DNA of 64,000 nucleotides from Rotaria sp. Silwood1 (GCA_905250075.1 CAJNOP010000022.1:630612-694611); one strand, 5' to 3'; numbered from the stretch's first letter, positions 44,851 through 59,100 are shown. Translations and numbers: made by a program. The notes: generated from the letters alone by a model not told the origin.

Positions 44851-47818
44851 TAAAAGTCTCATATCATTATAGTCAAGACATATTTTCTGGTTTGGTGACA
44901 AATTTAAATCAAATAAACAGGTGTCTACTAACAACCACTAGGCCTATGAATGCATACTAATCAAAATCCATCATCTTTTTTGTCTTTTTTTGTTTCTTTA
45001 TACACATAAGATTATATTTATATATTTATTTTTCAATTATAAAGAAATATGTTTGCATAATGTGTTTTTGAAATAAACAATATTAGTTTAATGGTGAAGA
45101 CAGGATCTAAACACTTGTTCTAGTTTATTTCTTTATATGTCCTTCTAGCCTCCGATTGCGAATTTTAAGAAAAATAGAAATCCTTAGAGGATCAAGTTTG
45201 TCTGAAATATGGGATTTCCGATAAGAAATGACGAAAATATAGGATTAATTAGATATTGTTTCTGCGCAATTTTTCTGATTTTGTTAACTGTTTTACTTGA
45301 TATCTTTCTAATGAAACAACCAAGAACAGGGAGCTTGCCATCAGGATTCTTATCTGATTCATTTCTACTGAAATGAATAGTTAAATAAAATACCAGTAGG
45401 AACTTTAATTCAAGTTTTAGAACCTTTTTCACTAATCAATGAATAATGAAAACAAGGAGATCATAAACTTTTGAAAGGATCAGATGAAAAAAATCCAAAT
45501 ATTATTTGTCATGATTAAAAGACCGGGAACTTTTTCTTGACAATTCGGTCCAATTAGAAGCTGAAGTTGCATCCATGTGAAACTTTTAGCAAACATTCAA
45601 CGCAATGATAGTAATAATTCCTGATATTTTCAGCTGAATTGGTTAAACTTCCTTTGATTTCACAACTTCTCAATTTCGGCATTTTCAGAACAGTCAGGAA
45701 CCAGAATATTAAGATAGTCTCTCAGTTAGTTAATATACCATTCGGTACAGAATTAAATTCAGAGTAAAATCGTATGAAAGTCACAAATGATAGATCAACA
45801 TTTCTTTAAAAAAAGATACATCCCCATGCAGGGGTCATATTTACTGTACTACAAAATCTCTTGGACCTTTTATTCTCTTGAATTTGATTCAGGTCCAACG
45901 CCATTTTTCTAGGAACATCAGCAGTTAATAAGGGCTATAATATTGCAAACACAATAGGATGAAAAACTCTGTCCTCATCTCATCATAAAGAACATAGTTT
46001 ACAAAATTTAGACAAAAAATACTAAACCACGAAATTTGTCGCCCGACCTCGCTCAATAAAGACTTAATTTTTTTTTCGTGCAAGAAAACAGATAAGATCT
46101 AACCTAATTTGATTTATTTTCAACTGAAAAAAACCCTTTTTAAGTTACACTAATTGAATACAATATACGTCTAATATTCCAAATTTCTAAGATAAATTTT
46201 AATTGTTTTTAGTGTTTCTTAATCAATTTTCGAAAAACACTGTCAATTGGAAAGCTTATGCTGATGGAACATAAAAAGCGAAAATCAGTTAAAACCAATC
46301 TTTAAAGCTAAAAACCACTAGCGCAATCAGTACTGAACAACACTATTTAAAAATGTCGTCGTAATGTAGGAGTTTGTTCAAAATATATGACTGCACACTA
46401 TACATGTTGTTCAACGTCTGAACACTATACTAGAACAAAAGCAAAACTTACAGCTTTTTGAAAATTTTCTCCTTTTTTCGATAAAATATAGGAAAAATAG
46501 GAATTTTTATTGAAATATATAATAAATAATAGGATTCTTTCAAAAATATGGGAATTATAGGAAATATAGGTCGAATCACAGCCCAGATTTCCTTGTTTCT
46601 GCTACAACTAAAAACAACTATGTACACATATAGCGACAAGAAAAGGGAGAAAGTCCACAAAACAACATGAGAGAAAGAAGAGCAGAAGGAAATGAAAAAT
46701 CCAACACACAAGCCTAATGATAGAAAGAACAAGCACAAGCGAAGCGTATCGTGACAGAAAAAAGTATTATGATGACATCCAAATAGATGCAGAGCATAAC
46801 ATTGACAAGATTAGAGAATTGTTTTGTTAACATTTGGGTCAACTGTCAAAAAGATTAAAAGATCGTTTTTTTTCTTCCGATTATTAGCAAGTGTACTTCT
46901 TACCAATAGCATCTACATGAAATCTTGAAGTAGTGAATACATCAAGAATTGAAAAAGAAACAATTATGATATGTATACTCACTAGGGACATCGGCATAAG
47001 TTTGTCATTCTGTTAAGAACACATTCAGTGAAAATTCCAGCAAGTATCACGAACAAACCATTTTCAGTCTAAAACACATATTTACGAAAATTCATTCACA
47101 ACTGAAAATGTCTTGTTCAATGGTAAGTTAAATTTAGACTTTTTTTAATCTAAATTATATTCTTGAAATTGATTACTTTGAAATCATGAATTTAATACAA
47201 AATTGAAGCCGAATCTGCTAACAAAATATGAATCAGTCAAAGTCTGGCAGCATATCAATCAGAACTGGGCGAGTCCACGTCATGATTCGGGCTCGACATA
47301 TGAATATCACTGACTCGAGTAATGCCTTCAAAAAAAGCAAGTATTGATAATTCAACACCAACATTAGCTGCATAAGAAATTCAGCTAGTGAAAACCTAGG
47401 CAAATCTCAGTTTGTTACGAACTTTTATCCAGTTCCTATTGTTGATTTCTGGTTTCTGACAAATACCACGAAAGCAGAAATCAGAGATAATAATGAAAAG
47501 TGTAATTTCGCTAATATTAGTATTTTCTCAGTTACAGTGATAGTGACGATTCTTTCCATCTCAATGACGTACTCTTAAGATCATTATTAACCTTGGCATC
47601 ATCATCACACTCGCCCTAACTGGCATTCTCACTTTCACTCTCATTTACATTCCCTATTCTCAAGTCAGTAAATTTCTAAGTTCTTAACTGTTTTTGGAAT
47701 GATAGGATTCAAAAGAAGAGATGTAATTATATTTATAATAGTTGAAATTCGTGGGTTTTTCAATTTATAGAAATTTTGAAGAATTAAAGCTGACAATAAT
47801 TTTGAACAGATTTCAGAG
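44851..47818. other. gene-free stretch of 3 kb
   Basis: Only the 3' flank of the flippase gene and AT-rich DNA. A CA/CT-rich run (TCATCACACTCGCCC, ATTCTCACTTTCACTCTC) at 47603-47640 is a faint relative of the GT/CA blocks. Confidence 0.4.
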
Positions 47819-47866
47819 GATGTGAGTCCGTTTCTCCTTTTGTTTCACATCCACACCCACACCCTT
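47819..47866. repeat. GT/CA hairpin block beside the mariner relic
   Basis: GGATGTGAG, then TCCGTTTCTCCTTTTGTT, then TCACATCCACACCCACACCC (47819-47866). GGATGTGA pairs with TCACATCC across a pyrimidine spacer. Confidence 0.7.
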
Positions 47867-47904
47867 TTTGAAATATCTATTGATGTTACCTAATATCGTA
47901 ATGA

Positions 47905-48270
47905 ATGTTTACAACCTTAGTTAAAAAGTTATTGAAGAAAAGAACATCATCAGGACCAAATCGTATCAAATTCCAGCATGACAATGCAAGACCACGTATG
48001 AAAGATATTGTGATAAGTTATCTTCATAAAGAAGAAATTAAAGTTATGGTTCATTCACCATACTCGCTCGATCTTGCTCTTTTAGACTTTCGATTGTTTA
48101 GCTGTCTCAAAGATAGACTTGATTCAAATTCAGTTTTCACAAGTTCAACGAAAGCAATAACCAAGGAATTTTATTCTATATCTGCTAGTGAATTGAAATG
48201 ATGAAACTTTGAAATGAGCATCGCGACGATAATTTCGAATATTTACTGAAGAGAGTTTGATTGAAAGTAT
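47905..48270 (+). pseudogene. mariner-family transposase, 3' fragment, decayed
   Basis: The frame 47905-48201 carries FQHDNARPR, then SPYSLDLALLDFRLF and SCLKDRL. These are degenerate forms of the mariner motifs HxDNARPH and PPYSPDLAPSDYHLF; the last is where the third catalytic Asp lies (the second Asp is in HDNARP). After the stop, another frame gives NEHRDDNFEYLLK, like the C-terminal end of mariner transposases, so a frameshift separates them. The N-terminal half (helix-turn-helix and first Asp) is not found. It is a dead remnant. Terminal repeats are not identified. Confidence 0.75.
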
Positions 48271-49026
48271 TTTCTATGAGTAAATTTTTTAAAGTGACAG
48301 AACTTTTTTGACGTCTTATCAATATAAGTGATCATTTTGTGCACCTATGAAAGACAAATTTATATGAAACAAAACTTCCATAAATATGAAATGAAGCTAT
48401 AAAAACTTCACGTAAATTATTTGAATGAGAAAAAAATTATTCAAATTTCTTATTCGACCTAACTTTTGAAAAACTGTGTATTTAGATAGTTTTTCATTTA
48501 CAGTTACTGAACGAAAAAATGACACAACTGTTTGTTGTTTTTTTCTCTTGACTTGTTTATGATATATGTTAAAATATTAGTATGATGCAAAAAATAAAAA
48601 ATGTCTTGTTAGTTGAAAATTTCGACATTTTTCTTTTTTTGCCCTTTCTACGGCCAACCTATATTTTATTTTTGTGCATGAAAACTGAAAAGAAAATATT
48701 GTGTCATGAAAAACGTGTTATCAAAGTTCTTTATAAAAATAAACAAAAAACGAAAAAAAATTGGCAAATATAGCCCGATTTGACACGATAAGCAGCTTGA
48801 CAAATGCACTCCTGACATTGATAGGTAAAAGGAAGAAACTTTGAAATTACGAAATATTTGTCGATATTAGTCATACTTAACTCTTTGCAAAGAATAAAAA
48901 AAACTTACGCAATTCTCTCAGGATATAAACGAAGTGTCTTCAACTAACATTTCATATTCCAATTTTTCAGTACTATTATGTACCGATTTCTATTGCAATT
49001 ATCGCTCACTCGAATGTTGTATACAA
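48271..49026. other. intergenic, mariner 3' flank and eIF5B promoter region
   Basis: AT-rich, with no further feature. The 63-codon frame at 48582-48773 is low-complexity. Confidence 0.4.
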
Positions 49027-52000
49027 ATGTCTACCGAACAAACGAAAAAGTCAATTTCCAAGTAAAATTTCTTCAAATATATTGAAACTTTTCTTTTTCT
49101 CATTCGATAAATTTAGAGCAACAGATGTTGCTAAGGATACCAATAATGACAATAACCTTGAAACTACCATCCAATCTGAATTCATTATAGTTTCTCCGAA
49201 TGAAAACGTCGAGGCTGAAAACAATACTAATGATGAAGTGGTGACAACCTCGAATCAAATATCAACAAACATAAGACCAAACAATGACATAGATACACAG
49301 ATATTGACGACGAATATAACTGATACTCGTCAAGGTTCAATTAAATAATATTTCATGAGAAAATTTCTATTTATCTTTACTAACTTAGATCAACTATCAA
49401 GTATTGATGCCCATAAAAAGAAAATATCTTCAAAGCATCAAATTAAAAAGAAAGGTGGTCCTAATGCTAAAACGGTACATCATATTTGAAATATTATCTA
49501 ATAATACAGGAACTTTTTGTTTAGTTAAGTTTCATAAGAAAAATTCAAGATGCTCGAAGAGAAGCTGAAGAAAAAGCGAAAGAAGAGCAACGTTTGCAAG
49601 AAGAAGAAAAAGAAAAACTTGAACGATTAGAACAAGAAAGATTACGTTTAGAAGCAGAACATCGAGAAAAAATGAAACAACAAGAAAAACAAATTATTCA
49701 ACAGAAGAGACAAGAAAGTCTAAATCCAACAAGAAAACAACGAAATAAATGTCAACATACACTAAGTCAAATTGGAGCAACTAGTATTGAAACATCAACA
49801 CATCATGTTTCTCAATTAGCAACGTCTAATACTGGCAAATCGAATAAAAAAGGAATACTCTATGATAATCGACGAAAAATAAATAAAACTTGTATTTTCT
49901 TTCATTTTTTTTCTCTAATAATTTGAGCTGTTTGTTAAATTTTCTTTAGCGTCGAATACTTCTATACAATCCGTTGCAGTATCAATTGAATCAAAGAACA
50001 ATGTGTCAGTTGAAGTAAGATTTTATTCAATAAGACGATATTTGCATCATTGTAGAAATTTTGTATAATATAGAAAAGCAACAATGCAACGGATGACTGG
50101 GAACTAAATTCTGAAAAAGCAAAGGTGAATAGTGAAATAATTCAAAATCTGACCAAAATAGAAGGTAATAGATTTGTTTTATCTATTTTTCTCGAAAAAG
50201 AAAGTTAATTTAAAATCATAATAATTCTAAATAGAATTAAATTACATTTAGATAATTTAAGAAATATTTTTTTCTTGTTTAGATAATAATAATGATCATG
50301 TAATTCAAGCTGATACTCATTTAACAACAAATCACGAAAGCTCTGAAACGAAATTAATTGACAATGATGAATATGAACATAATCAATCGTTATCATCTAT
50401 GGAACGTGTACGTCACCATCTTGAACGATATCACCAACTATGTGAAAGTCATCGTTCGGTTGAAGTACTTCGAGCACCTGTTATCTGTGTTTTGGGTCAT
50501 GTTGATGCTGGAAAAACAAAAACTTTAGATAATCTACGTCAAACACATGTGCAAGATCATGAAGCTGGTGGTATAACCCAACAAATTGGTGCAACTAATG
50601 TTCCATTAGAAACTATTTATAAACGAACTAAAGTGTGCCGAAAAATGATATCACGAGAAGGTGATTTTGTTGTGCCAGGTCTTTTGATTATTGACACACC
50701 TGGACATGAAACATTTAAAAATTTACGATCACGTGGTTCATCTCTTTGTGATTTGGCTATTCTTGTTGTTGATATAATGCATGGATTAGCACCACAAACG
50801 ATTGAATCGATTCAATTACTAACTAAAAGACAAACACCATTTATTATTGCTCTTAATAAAGTATATTATTTAGTCATTTTAATAAATAATTATAAAATAT
50901 TTTTATAAAATTCTTTAGATTGATTTATTATATGACTGGAAAAGTAATAATGAAGAAAATATTGAACTTGTTATTCAAAAACAAAGTCAAATAACAAAAA
51001 ATCATTTCGAAAAACGTTGTAATGATATTATTTGTCAATTTGCTGAACAAGTAAAAAAAATCTTCAAAAGTATTAATAAAGTAAAAAATATGTTTTTCTT
51101 TTTTCTTAAGTATCTGAATGTTGCCCTGTATTATAAAAATTCAGATCCCAATGAATTTTATTCAATGGTACCGATATCAGCAATTTCCGGTGATGGGATG
51201 GGTTCATTAATTGCATTAATTATTGAAAAATGCCAAACAGCATTAACTAAACGTTTAACATATACCGACGAATTACAAGCAGCTGTTATGGAAGTTAGTT
51301 ATTGTTTTTTTTTTAATTTCATCTGAATGATTCTTGAAAAGCTATATAGATGAAACATAGAGCTGAGCAAGTACAAGTTTTCTTGAATACTAATACAGAC
51401 GGTTACTTGTTCAGTTTTGATAAAATAGAAAAATTGATTTTCATTGACTATCATGAAACAAAAAAGCTTGTTAACGCTGTCTTTTTACGACTAAAATGTG
51501 GAACTTACATATATTTTCGTATCTTAAACATTATTTTACTATTATTAGTGCACATATGAGTACCTTAACTCCACACTCTTTTCTTTGTTTTCTTTTCTCT
51601 TTGATCTTAAATTTTAAGCCAATGTGATTCACTCTACAAACTTCTTATTTTTGTCGGCATAATTGCTATCTATTTCGAAATATAATGTACTCCGTGGTTT
51701 TTTGGTTTCAGAAAAAAAACAATAAAACACATCATATTTTTAAGTGGATAGTACGAGTAACATTAGTACTAAAGTAAATGATGTAAACCTATGGTTGCTG
51801 TAGAAACTTTCTCAATGACTTTTCGAAAATAGATGTGAGTTTTACAAAACTAAATTCTCGTTTTGAAGAAATGTAAATCAATTGATTTCTGTGAAATATT
51901 TTTTTTTTATACAAAGATGCCACAACCTAAACATATTGTAATGAATGAGTTTCTCTCCGTAAAAACTTTTATTTTTTTGTCAAACTACAAGTAGAATCTT

Positions 52001-53497
52001 TTCAAAATAAAAAAAGACTTTTTAATTATAAAATAGGTTAAATCAAATGATAGTCATGGTACAACAATTGATATTATTCTTGTTAATGGGTTTTTATCTG
52101 TTGGTGATAAAATAATTATTGCCGGTCAAGAAGGTCCTATTGTTACTCAAATTCGAAAAATTCTTATACCTGAATCAAATCAAGAACTACGTGTTACAGT
52201 AAATCATCTTGATTAGTTAATAAATATATATTTTTCTATTTCACTTCCAATTTAGAATCAATATCAAACTAATGAAAAAGTAAAAGGTGCACGTGGTATT
52301 AAAATTCTTGCTACAGATTTAGAAAAATCGATGGCTGGTCTACCATTATTTGTTGCTCGACAAACAGACGAAATTGATTATTTTAAAAACGAAATTGAAA
52401 CAATATTAAAAACAACTCTTAATTCAATTCAATTAAAAGAAAAAGGTGTTTATGTTCAAGCATCAACATTAGGTTCATTAGAAGGTTTTCTTCAACTTTT
52501 AAAAACATCGAATATTCCAGTAAAATTTTTCTTACTATACTCAATAAGAAAATATTTTATTTTTCTTTCTAGTATGCTGGAATTAATATTGGACCTGTAC
52601 ATCGAAAAGATGTTATTCGAGCATCAGTTCAACTGGAAAAGGATGTACAGTATGTGAAGAAACTTAATTTAAAAACTTTTGTTTAGTTGTTTTTTTGTCT
52701 GAACATATTCTTTTGATTAGATTTGCTACTATTTTGGCGTTTGATGTAAAAATTGAAAAAGATGCTCAAGAATATGCGAATGCTATTGGTATATATAGAT
52801 CATGATATTTTTCATTTTTTTTTCATTTAAATTTGAATATATGTATTTTTTTTTCTTTATTATTTATTCAGGTGTAAAGATATTTCGACATGATGAAATC
52901 TATCGTTTATGTGACATGTTTATATCGTATCAAGAACAAATTAAAAGACATAATCAAGAACAGCATCGACATCTTGCTATATTTCCATGTAAATTAAAGA
53001 TTTTACCACAATATGTATTTAATAAACGTGATCCAATTGTTTGTGGTGTATTAGTTGAAGATGGATGTATTAAATTAGGTACACCAATATGTGTTCCGTC
53101 AAAAGATGTATGTATTAAAATTATTTACTAATTTTAAGTTTTTAATGTAAAATTTAAAATAAATTTAGTGCATCAATCTAGGTCAGGTTGTTAGTATTGA
53201 AATGAATCATCGATCATTAGATATAGCACGAAAAGGTTCTGAAGTATGTATTAAAATTGCATCAACAACAAGTGAAACATCAACAATGTATGGTCGACAT
53301 TTTGATAAAGATGATATTTTAATGAGTAAAGTAAGATAATAGAATTGAATAATTGGATTTCAATCGAAGAACTTGTTTTGTTTGTTTAGATATCTCGGGA
53401 ATCCATTGATGTTCTTAAAGCTTATTTTCGTGAAGAAATGAAAAGCAAAGATTGGGAATTAATAATTGAATTAAAAAAGATATTTAATATTATTTAA
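49027..53497 (+). CDS. EIF5B: Eukaryotic translation initiation factor 5B (eIF5B)
   Basis: Sixteen exons join in frame, from 49027-49061, 49117-49334, 49389-49474, 49525-49891, 49950-50014, 50074-50164, 50283-50860, 50919-51050, 51111-51293 and 52037-52198 to 53390-53497, for 943 residues (human 1220). The N-terminal 280 residues are low-complexity, with a long Glu/Lys/Arg helix ([19 protein letters not shown]). The G domain begins near residue 359: G1 GHVDAGKT (usually GHVDTGKT), [17 protein letters not shown]3 [22 protein letters not shown], and G4 NK|ID split by an intron. The later domains are canonical ([44 protein letters not shown]). eIF5B is the GTPase that joins ribosomal subunits during initiation. 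Most introns are 50-120 nt, but the one at 51294-52036 is 743 nt. The N-terminal extension is shorter than in vertebrates. A poly-A signal AATAAA lies about 75 nt past the stop. Confidence 0.96.
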
Positions 53498-56192
53498 ATT
53501 AAGTATAAGAGAAAAACTAAATTTCAATTGATTGACTATTTTTTCATGCTGTATTGTTCATTAATTATGCAAATAAATAATCAAGAATATTAATTCATAT
53601 TAGAAAAAAACAATCCTTCGTACTGTTTTCTTTTTGGTCTATGACGAAATATATTCGTCACTTTTTTCATTCGCCTATTTTTTTTTTGCAATAGTACCCG
53701 ATGTGAAAAGTTCAATTCAATTGAACAACTACTCTGTAAGTTTCAGTTATCTATATGTAATATCTCAATGCTTTCCACATGTTCTTAAAAACTATAAAAA
53801 TATTACAAACGTTTTAATTACGTTCTACTCTCACCCAAACTTGATTCACTTTACTTCGATCACATCCATAATCTGATATTTGTGTAAAGTTTTCTCTGGA
53901 ACACTCATGAAGGCAATACAGCGACAGAAAAAGCACTAACAGGTGTTAATATCAATACTTCGATTGTTCTGGAACATTTAAAAGTCTTCGTAGAGGCATA
54001 AATGATAAGAGTACATTTTCAAAAACTCTTAATCAGGAAAGTCGTCGAGTTAATTAATCATTTTTGAGTCGAAACTATGTACATTATATAGACTCAGACG
54101 AACTATGGATGTTCCGAAAAGCGTTCGTATTGTTACCTTTTTGCTACAGAGATACTGCTCTTTGGGCGTTTTTCAAGCCAATACCTTGGTTTCCGTAAGT
54201 TCATCAGGTCAATTCATTATTCAATTTTGACTTGAGACTTCCTATCGCAATCGATCTTACCAACCACAGCTTATTATGATAATTTTAGATATTTTCTCTG
54301 TCCCCAGTCTAAAACATAGGAACAAATTAAAAGATCTAAAATTTTCTTTCTCGTTTAAAGTTGTTTCTTCACGAAGTTTCAAGTAGAAATTTAAAAATGA
54401 GTTTCTCTACTGTTCTTAAAGAGGACAACGGCATTGACTTAAAAAATATCGTGAAAGTGTAATATTTCCGAAGTAAAAAGTTAAAGGTACGAACTCTTTT
54501 CCGAGTATTCATAGCCAATTTGAGTCTATTTAAATCATATAATCTTGACTTGAAAGCGATTGATCAGTTGAATGACGTCTTTCGTGACTAATGCAATTTT
54601 TTATTTTTTCACAGATAAAAATCTATATTCAATATGTCATGGTTGATCGTTAGTGGCATATTGACTTGTCACAATCGTCATATGATCAACATAAAAAACG
54701 TGAACTGATCAAGCTATAACTTTGAGAAATAATCAATATCAGTGTTTTCTGAGCTTATCCCGATATTTAGTAGCGTGTTGAGATCTGCTGTAGATATAAT
54801 TAATATATACCACAGACTTATTTGCAAGTTAAATCAATGATTAGAATAATCATTATGTTAAATTAAGCATAACGAAATAGGAAAATGAAAAATAACGAGC
54901 GACTAACAACAAGGCAAATAAAAAAATTTATTTAAAATGCAGAAATAAACAAGACAAATCGTTTTTCTAACGATTGACTATCGTTACAAAACATATATAG
55001 TCGTCTAGAGATTTTACACTTCATGTATTTTGTATTAGTATAACGCAGTTAAGGAGCATATATGGGTTGCACAAAGTGAGTGCGCTGACAGGTTTTTTTC
55101 ATTTATTATTATTAGGTTAAATTAACAGAAGTTTATTTAGTATTAATATATAACTCATATGTGAGCAAAGTTACATCTATCAAAAATAACCCATTAAAAC
55201 ATGTAGATTGATAAAAACAACGAAAATAAAACTTTAATTTTTTATATAGAAAGATTAAATTTATAAGATCGTTTTCTCTTCATTATGAAGAATCATTAAA
55301 AGTCTAAAATACAAGTTTTAAATCTTATTTCAAATAAAAACTTCTATAGGCTATATCACGATATATTATCTTTGTTTCATTTATTTTTTGAACTTTTTTT
55401 CTTAAATTAATGAAGAATACCACTTTTATTAAATACGCACACATATGCACGCAAGTAAAAAGAAATTTTTTTTGAAAACACCGATAAAAATACAATAGGA
55501 GGTTACAGATTAAAAAAAAAAGAAATATATGCCAAAAAAAAGTGAATGTTTCAAAGATGAGAACATGATGATTATGGAAAAAAAGATGAGACAAATTAAA
55601 CGAGAAAAAAAAACTCGGACCAAGAATGACTTAAGACAAATAGAAACAAAAACACCGCCATTTTATCATATATTATTTTGTTTCATTAACAAACACATGA
55701 TTATGAGTCGAATCACTGTTCTTCGAAAAGTTAGTATAAAGAAAAAAAAAAAAATAATAATAATAATAATAATAATAAAGGAATGTGTTGTCTATATGTG
55801 TATATATATGTATATATACTTTGTAAAGATATTATTGTATGTATCGAGCGGAAATATAAAACAAATATGCATACAACGACAATTAAGAACAACACCATTG
55901 ATAGAGGATAAAAAGAAGAAAAAAACTATAAATAGTGTCACTAGAAAAACATGAGAGAGCGAAATATAGCAATAAGCTGTTTATTTTGATTTTACATCTT
56001 TGACATGCACACGCTGTGGTTTTCTAAGAAGTATATTGCACGCATACAAAAGAATAAAAGAGAAAAAACATCAGATAAGAACTTTGTTTTCTAGGATAAA
56101 AGACAGTGAGAGAACCAAGATAATACGACAAAAGAACAGAATATGTATTGATAAAATGACTTTGTAGAAAAAAAAAGTTTTGTTTGTTTTAG
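53498..56192. other. intergenic between convergent eIF5B and tomosyn
   Basis: Both genes end here, so it holds two 3' ends. An A-run followed by a (TAA)n microsatellite is at about 55742-55778. Open frames at 53634-53876, 55325-55594 and 55529-55954 are low-complexity (poly-Lys, poly-Ile) and not genes. Confidence 0.5.
55742..55778. repeat. A-tract plus (TAA)n microsatellite
   Basis: Twelve A followed by about eight TAA units. Confidence 0.9.
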
Positions 56193-59100
56193 TCACGATT
56201 TCTTTGATGTAAATGGCCACCATTCAGCTTTTTCTTTTTGTTTTAACATAATTTTATGTGATAAAGTAGCAAATTCTTCAGCACTTTCACTCAATTGCTT
56301 TGATGCCATTTCAACTTCACTTAATTTTTGACCACGTTCAATTAATTTCTAAAAACGAAAATATAAAAACAGAACAAACGAGATTTAACTGTTTTGATTT
56401 CTTAACAGAATTTACAGTTCGTGTTTCATTGACAACACTAGTAGCTGAATCAACATTACCATGCATTCGATTCATATTAGCATTAACATCTTCTTTTTTA
56501 ACAATACCAAATGATGCTGTACCAGCGGCTTCACCAACTTAAATGAAAAAAAACTGATTCGTATTTTTTTGTTGAAAAACAAAAAGAAAAACAACAATCA
56601 TACATAATTCTTCTGAATCGATAAATGAATTTGAAGCAAAAATTTTAGCAAAAAAGTTTTGTTTTGGTGCTTCAGGCATTGCTATTGATGGATCATACAA
56701 TTCGCAAATCATTTCGTTGACTTGTTCTCTAAAAACCAAGTACATGTATATTGATTCATACAGTTATATAAAATCTTACCAAGAATAAAAAACTAATAGC
56801 CTTCTATGACCGGCTACTTTTTCTGATATTCAAAGAAGCGTTATTATCTACCAAAGTGCTGGAAAATTTTTACTACTATCCATCTCATAAAATAATATAC
56901 TCCCATGTTTTTTTCTCTAAAATTTGAATGAAACATCAAAGTGATTTGCGGTTTTCTCTATGCAAGAGAGAAGACTTGGGGGTATCTATAATATATTGAA
57001 AGTTGATTGGTAACCAATTGATCGATCAACTAAGTTCTTGGTGGAGATTTTCCTCTCGATTGAGACTTTAAGTACGACTAATCAATATAAAAGTTCTTCT
57101 TTTTACGCCTGTACAAAACTAACATTTCCAGCTGATTCCATTCGAAAGTTATAAGACTTTTTCTGATAACTCCAGTGTCAGTCAATTGATCATTGATCAC
57201 TCAAGACAGTGAGTAGGCAGATATATTTCACTATGTTGACTTGAATGATGATATTTGTTTTTAGATTTGCACTGATCTGACACTTTTATTTCAACGTTTC
57301 CGAAATGTCGACTGCTTCGTTACATAGAGGCTGATTTGGTGATTTTAAAAGTATACAGATAACAGAGTCAGATTATTTCCATCCTAAAAAGAATATCACC
57401 ATTCGCCTCAACATGGTGAACTACCCATGTCAAGCTACTTTTCTGAGCAATTACAAGTCATCTGGTTGAAATTGGGGTTGTCAGGAAAAGTCTTATAACT
57501 CTCGAACGGAACGAGTTGACAATGTCAGTCTTGTATAAATCCAAAGGAAAATAGCATTAGAATATTGTTTTTGAAAATCTCCACCAAGAACTCACTTGAT
57601 TGATTAATTTCTGGCCGATCATATTTCGATATATTTCAAGAGATTTAGAATATAGTGGACGGACTACATTATATTTTGCAGCAAATATTAGAAAAAAAAG
57701 TAATTTTAATTAGAATAAAAAGATGTTCTTACTTAAAGATCAGGTTTTCAGATGTTAAAACTCCTTCAAAATTAGCTGAATTTTTTTCAAAAACGATTTT
57801 GAAAATCCATGACCTACCATTACACCTTTTGAAATTTTTCTTGCCAGTATCTTTCTATTCTGGGGAGAAACGACGAGAAGTTATTCGAACTTACTTAACA
57901 TCTGAAGCAATACTGAGTTTTTGAATTTCTGTTGGTGAACACATAAAAAATGCATGACCTCGATCAGTAAATGTACATGTTGTTGCAACCAAGGACCTAT
58001 ATTTTATCAATCAAATATTAAAAAAAAAACATTTTCTTCTTCGTATTTCTTACCTGAATGAATCAGTAACTATATCAAGATTTGTAACAAATAATTCACG
58101 TAAACTAGGTAAACTATACACATGTATACGACCACCAGATAAATAACATGTTAAACAAGAAGAACCTAGTTTTTATTATAAATAAAAATTTATTTTATAA
58201 ATGAATTTATTTAATGTAACCTGCTATTTTAACAACAGTTGCTCGGAATACATTTGATGCGGATGCACTATGTGAATCATAAATTTTTTGCTTTGATACA
58301 CAAGTTTGTGATGGTAATGCAACAACCTGAAAATAATGATTAATAATTGAAATTTTTACATAAATTTGTCATATTAAATATACTCGAGCTTGTTTTGATG
58401 AACAAAAAACAGCATATTGTATATTATTATTTGACGGAGTGCTTGTAACTGGGGAAGACATTAAATTACTAGTTGGTAATATTGATGATGCATTTAAATC
58501 TTGTGCACTATCTGTTGGTCGATTAGTTTTTATTTCTATACATTAAAGAAAATCAAAACAATGTGAATAGTAACTATTTATAAAGAAAAAACATTTACTT
58601 TTTGTATCCCATTTTTCACTTGGAGGTGGTATTATAACTCCCTTATGATCAAGAAATGAAATATGTAATAAACGACCATTCAAACGAAACACACTTCCAC
58701 TGGGTACAACTAAAAATTCAGAATAGAAATTATTTTTAATGAATTGTTAAATAAAACATACCACTTATATTTCGAGGCTCATAAATTATATTTAAATTAA
58801 TAACAAGTACACAACCTGTACTTGTACCAAGCCAAACACTTGGTGAAAGAGTAAAATCTATAACAAGACAAGGTCAACAAAGTTAGTTCGTATTTTCTTT
58901 CTCTGATAATACAAAACCATTTTTATAAGTGAATGATTCGGAAAATTGTATAGCACATATACTTTCATTTAAAATAATCTTATCCAGACTTGAAACACTT
59001 GCTGAACGTGGAAGATCAATAGCCGTTGATTTATCTATATAGACAATAAATAAAATTCAATTACAGAGCAAATAAACTCTAAATTTATATAAGTTAAACT

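Noticed and set aside
55325..55954. 89- and 141-codon frames near the (TAA)n microsatellite
   Set aside because: Poly-Lys, poly-Ile and low-complexity content with no conserved feature.
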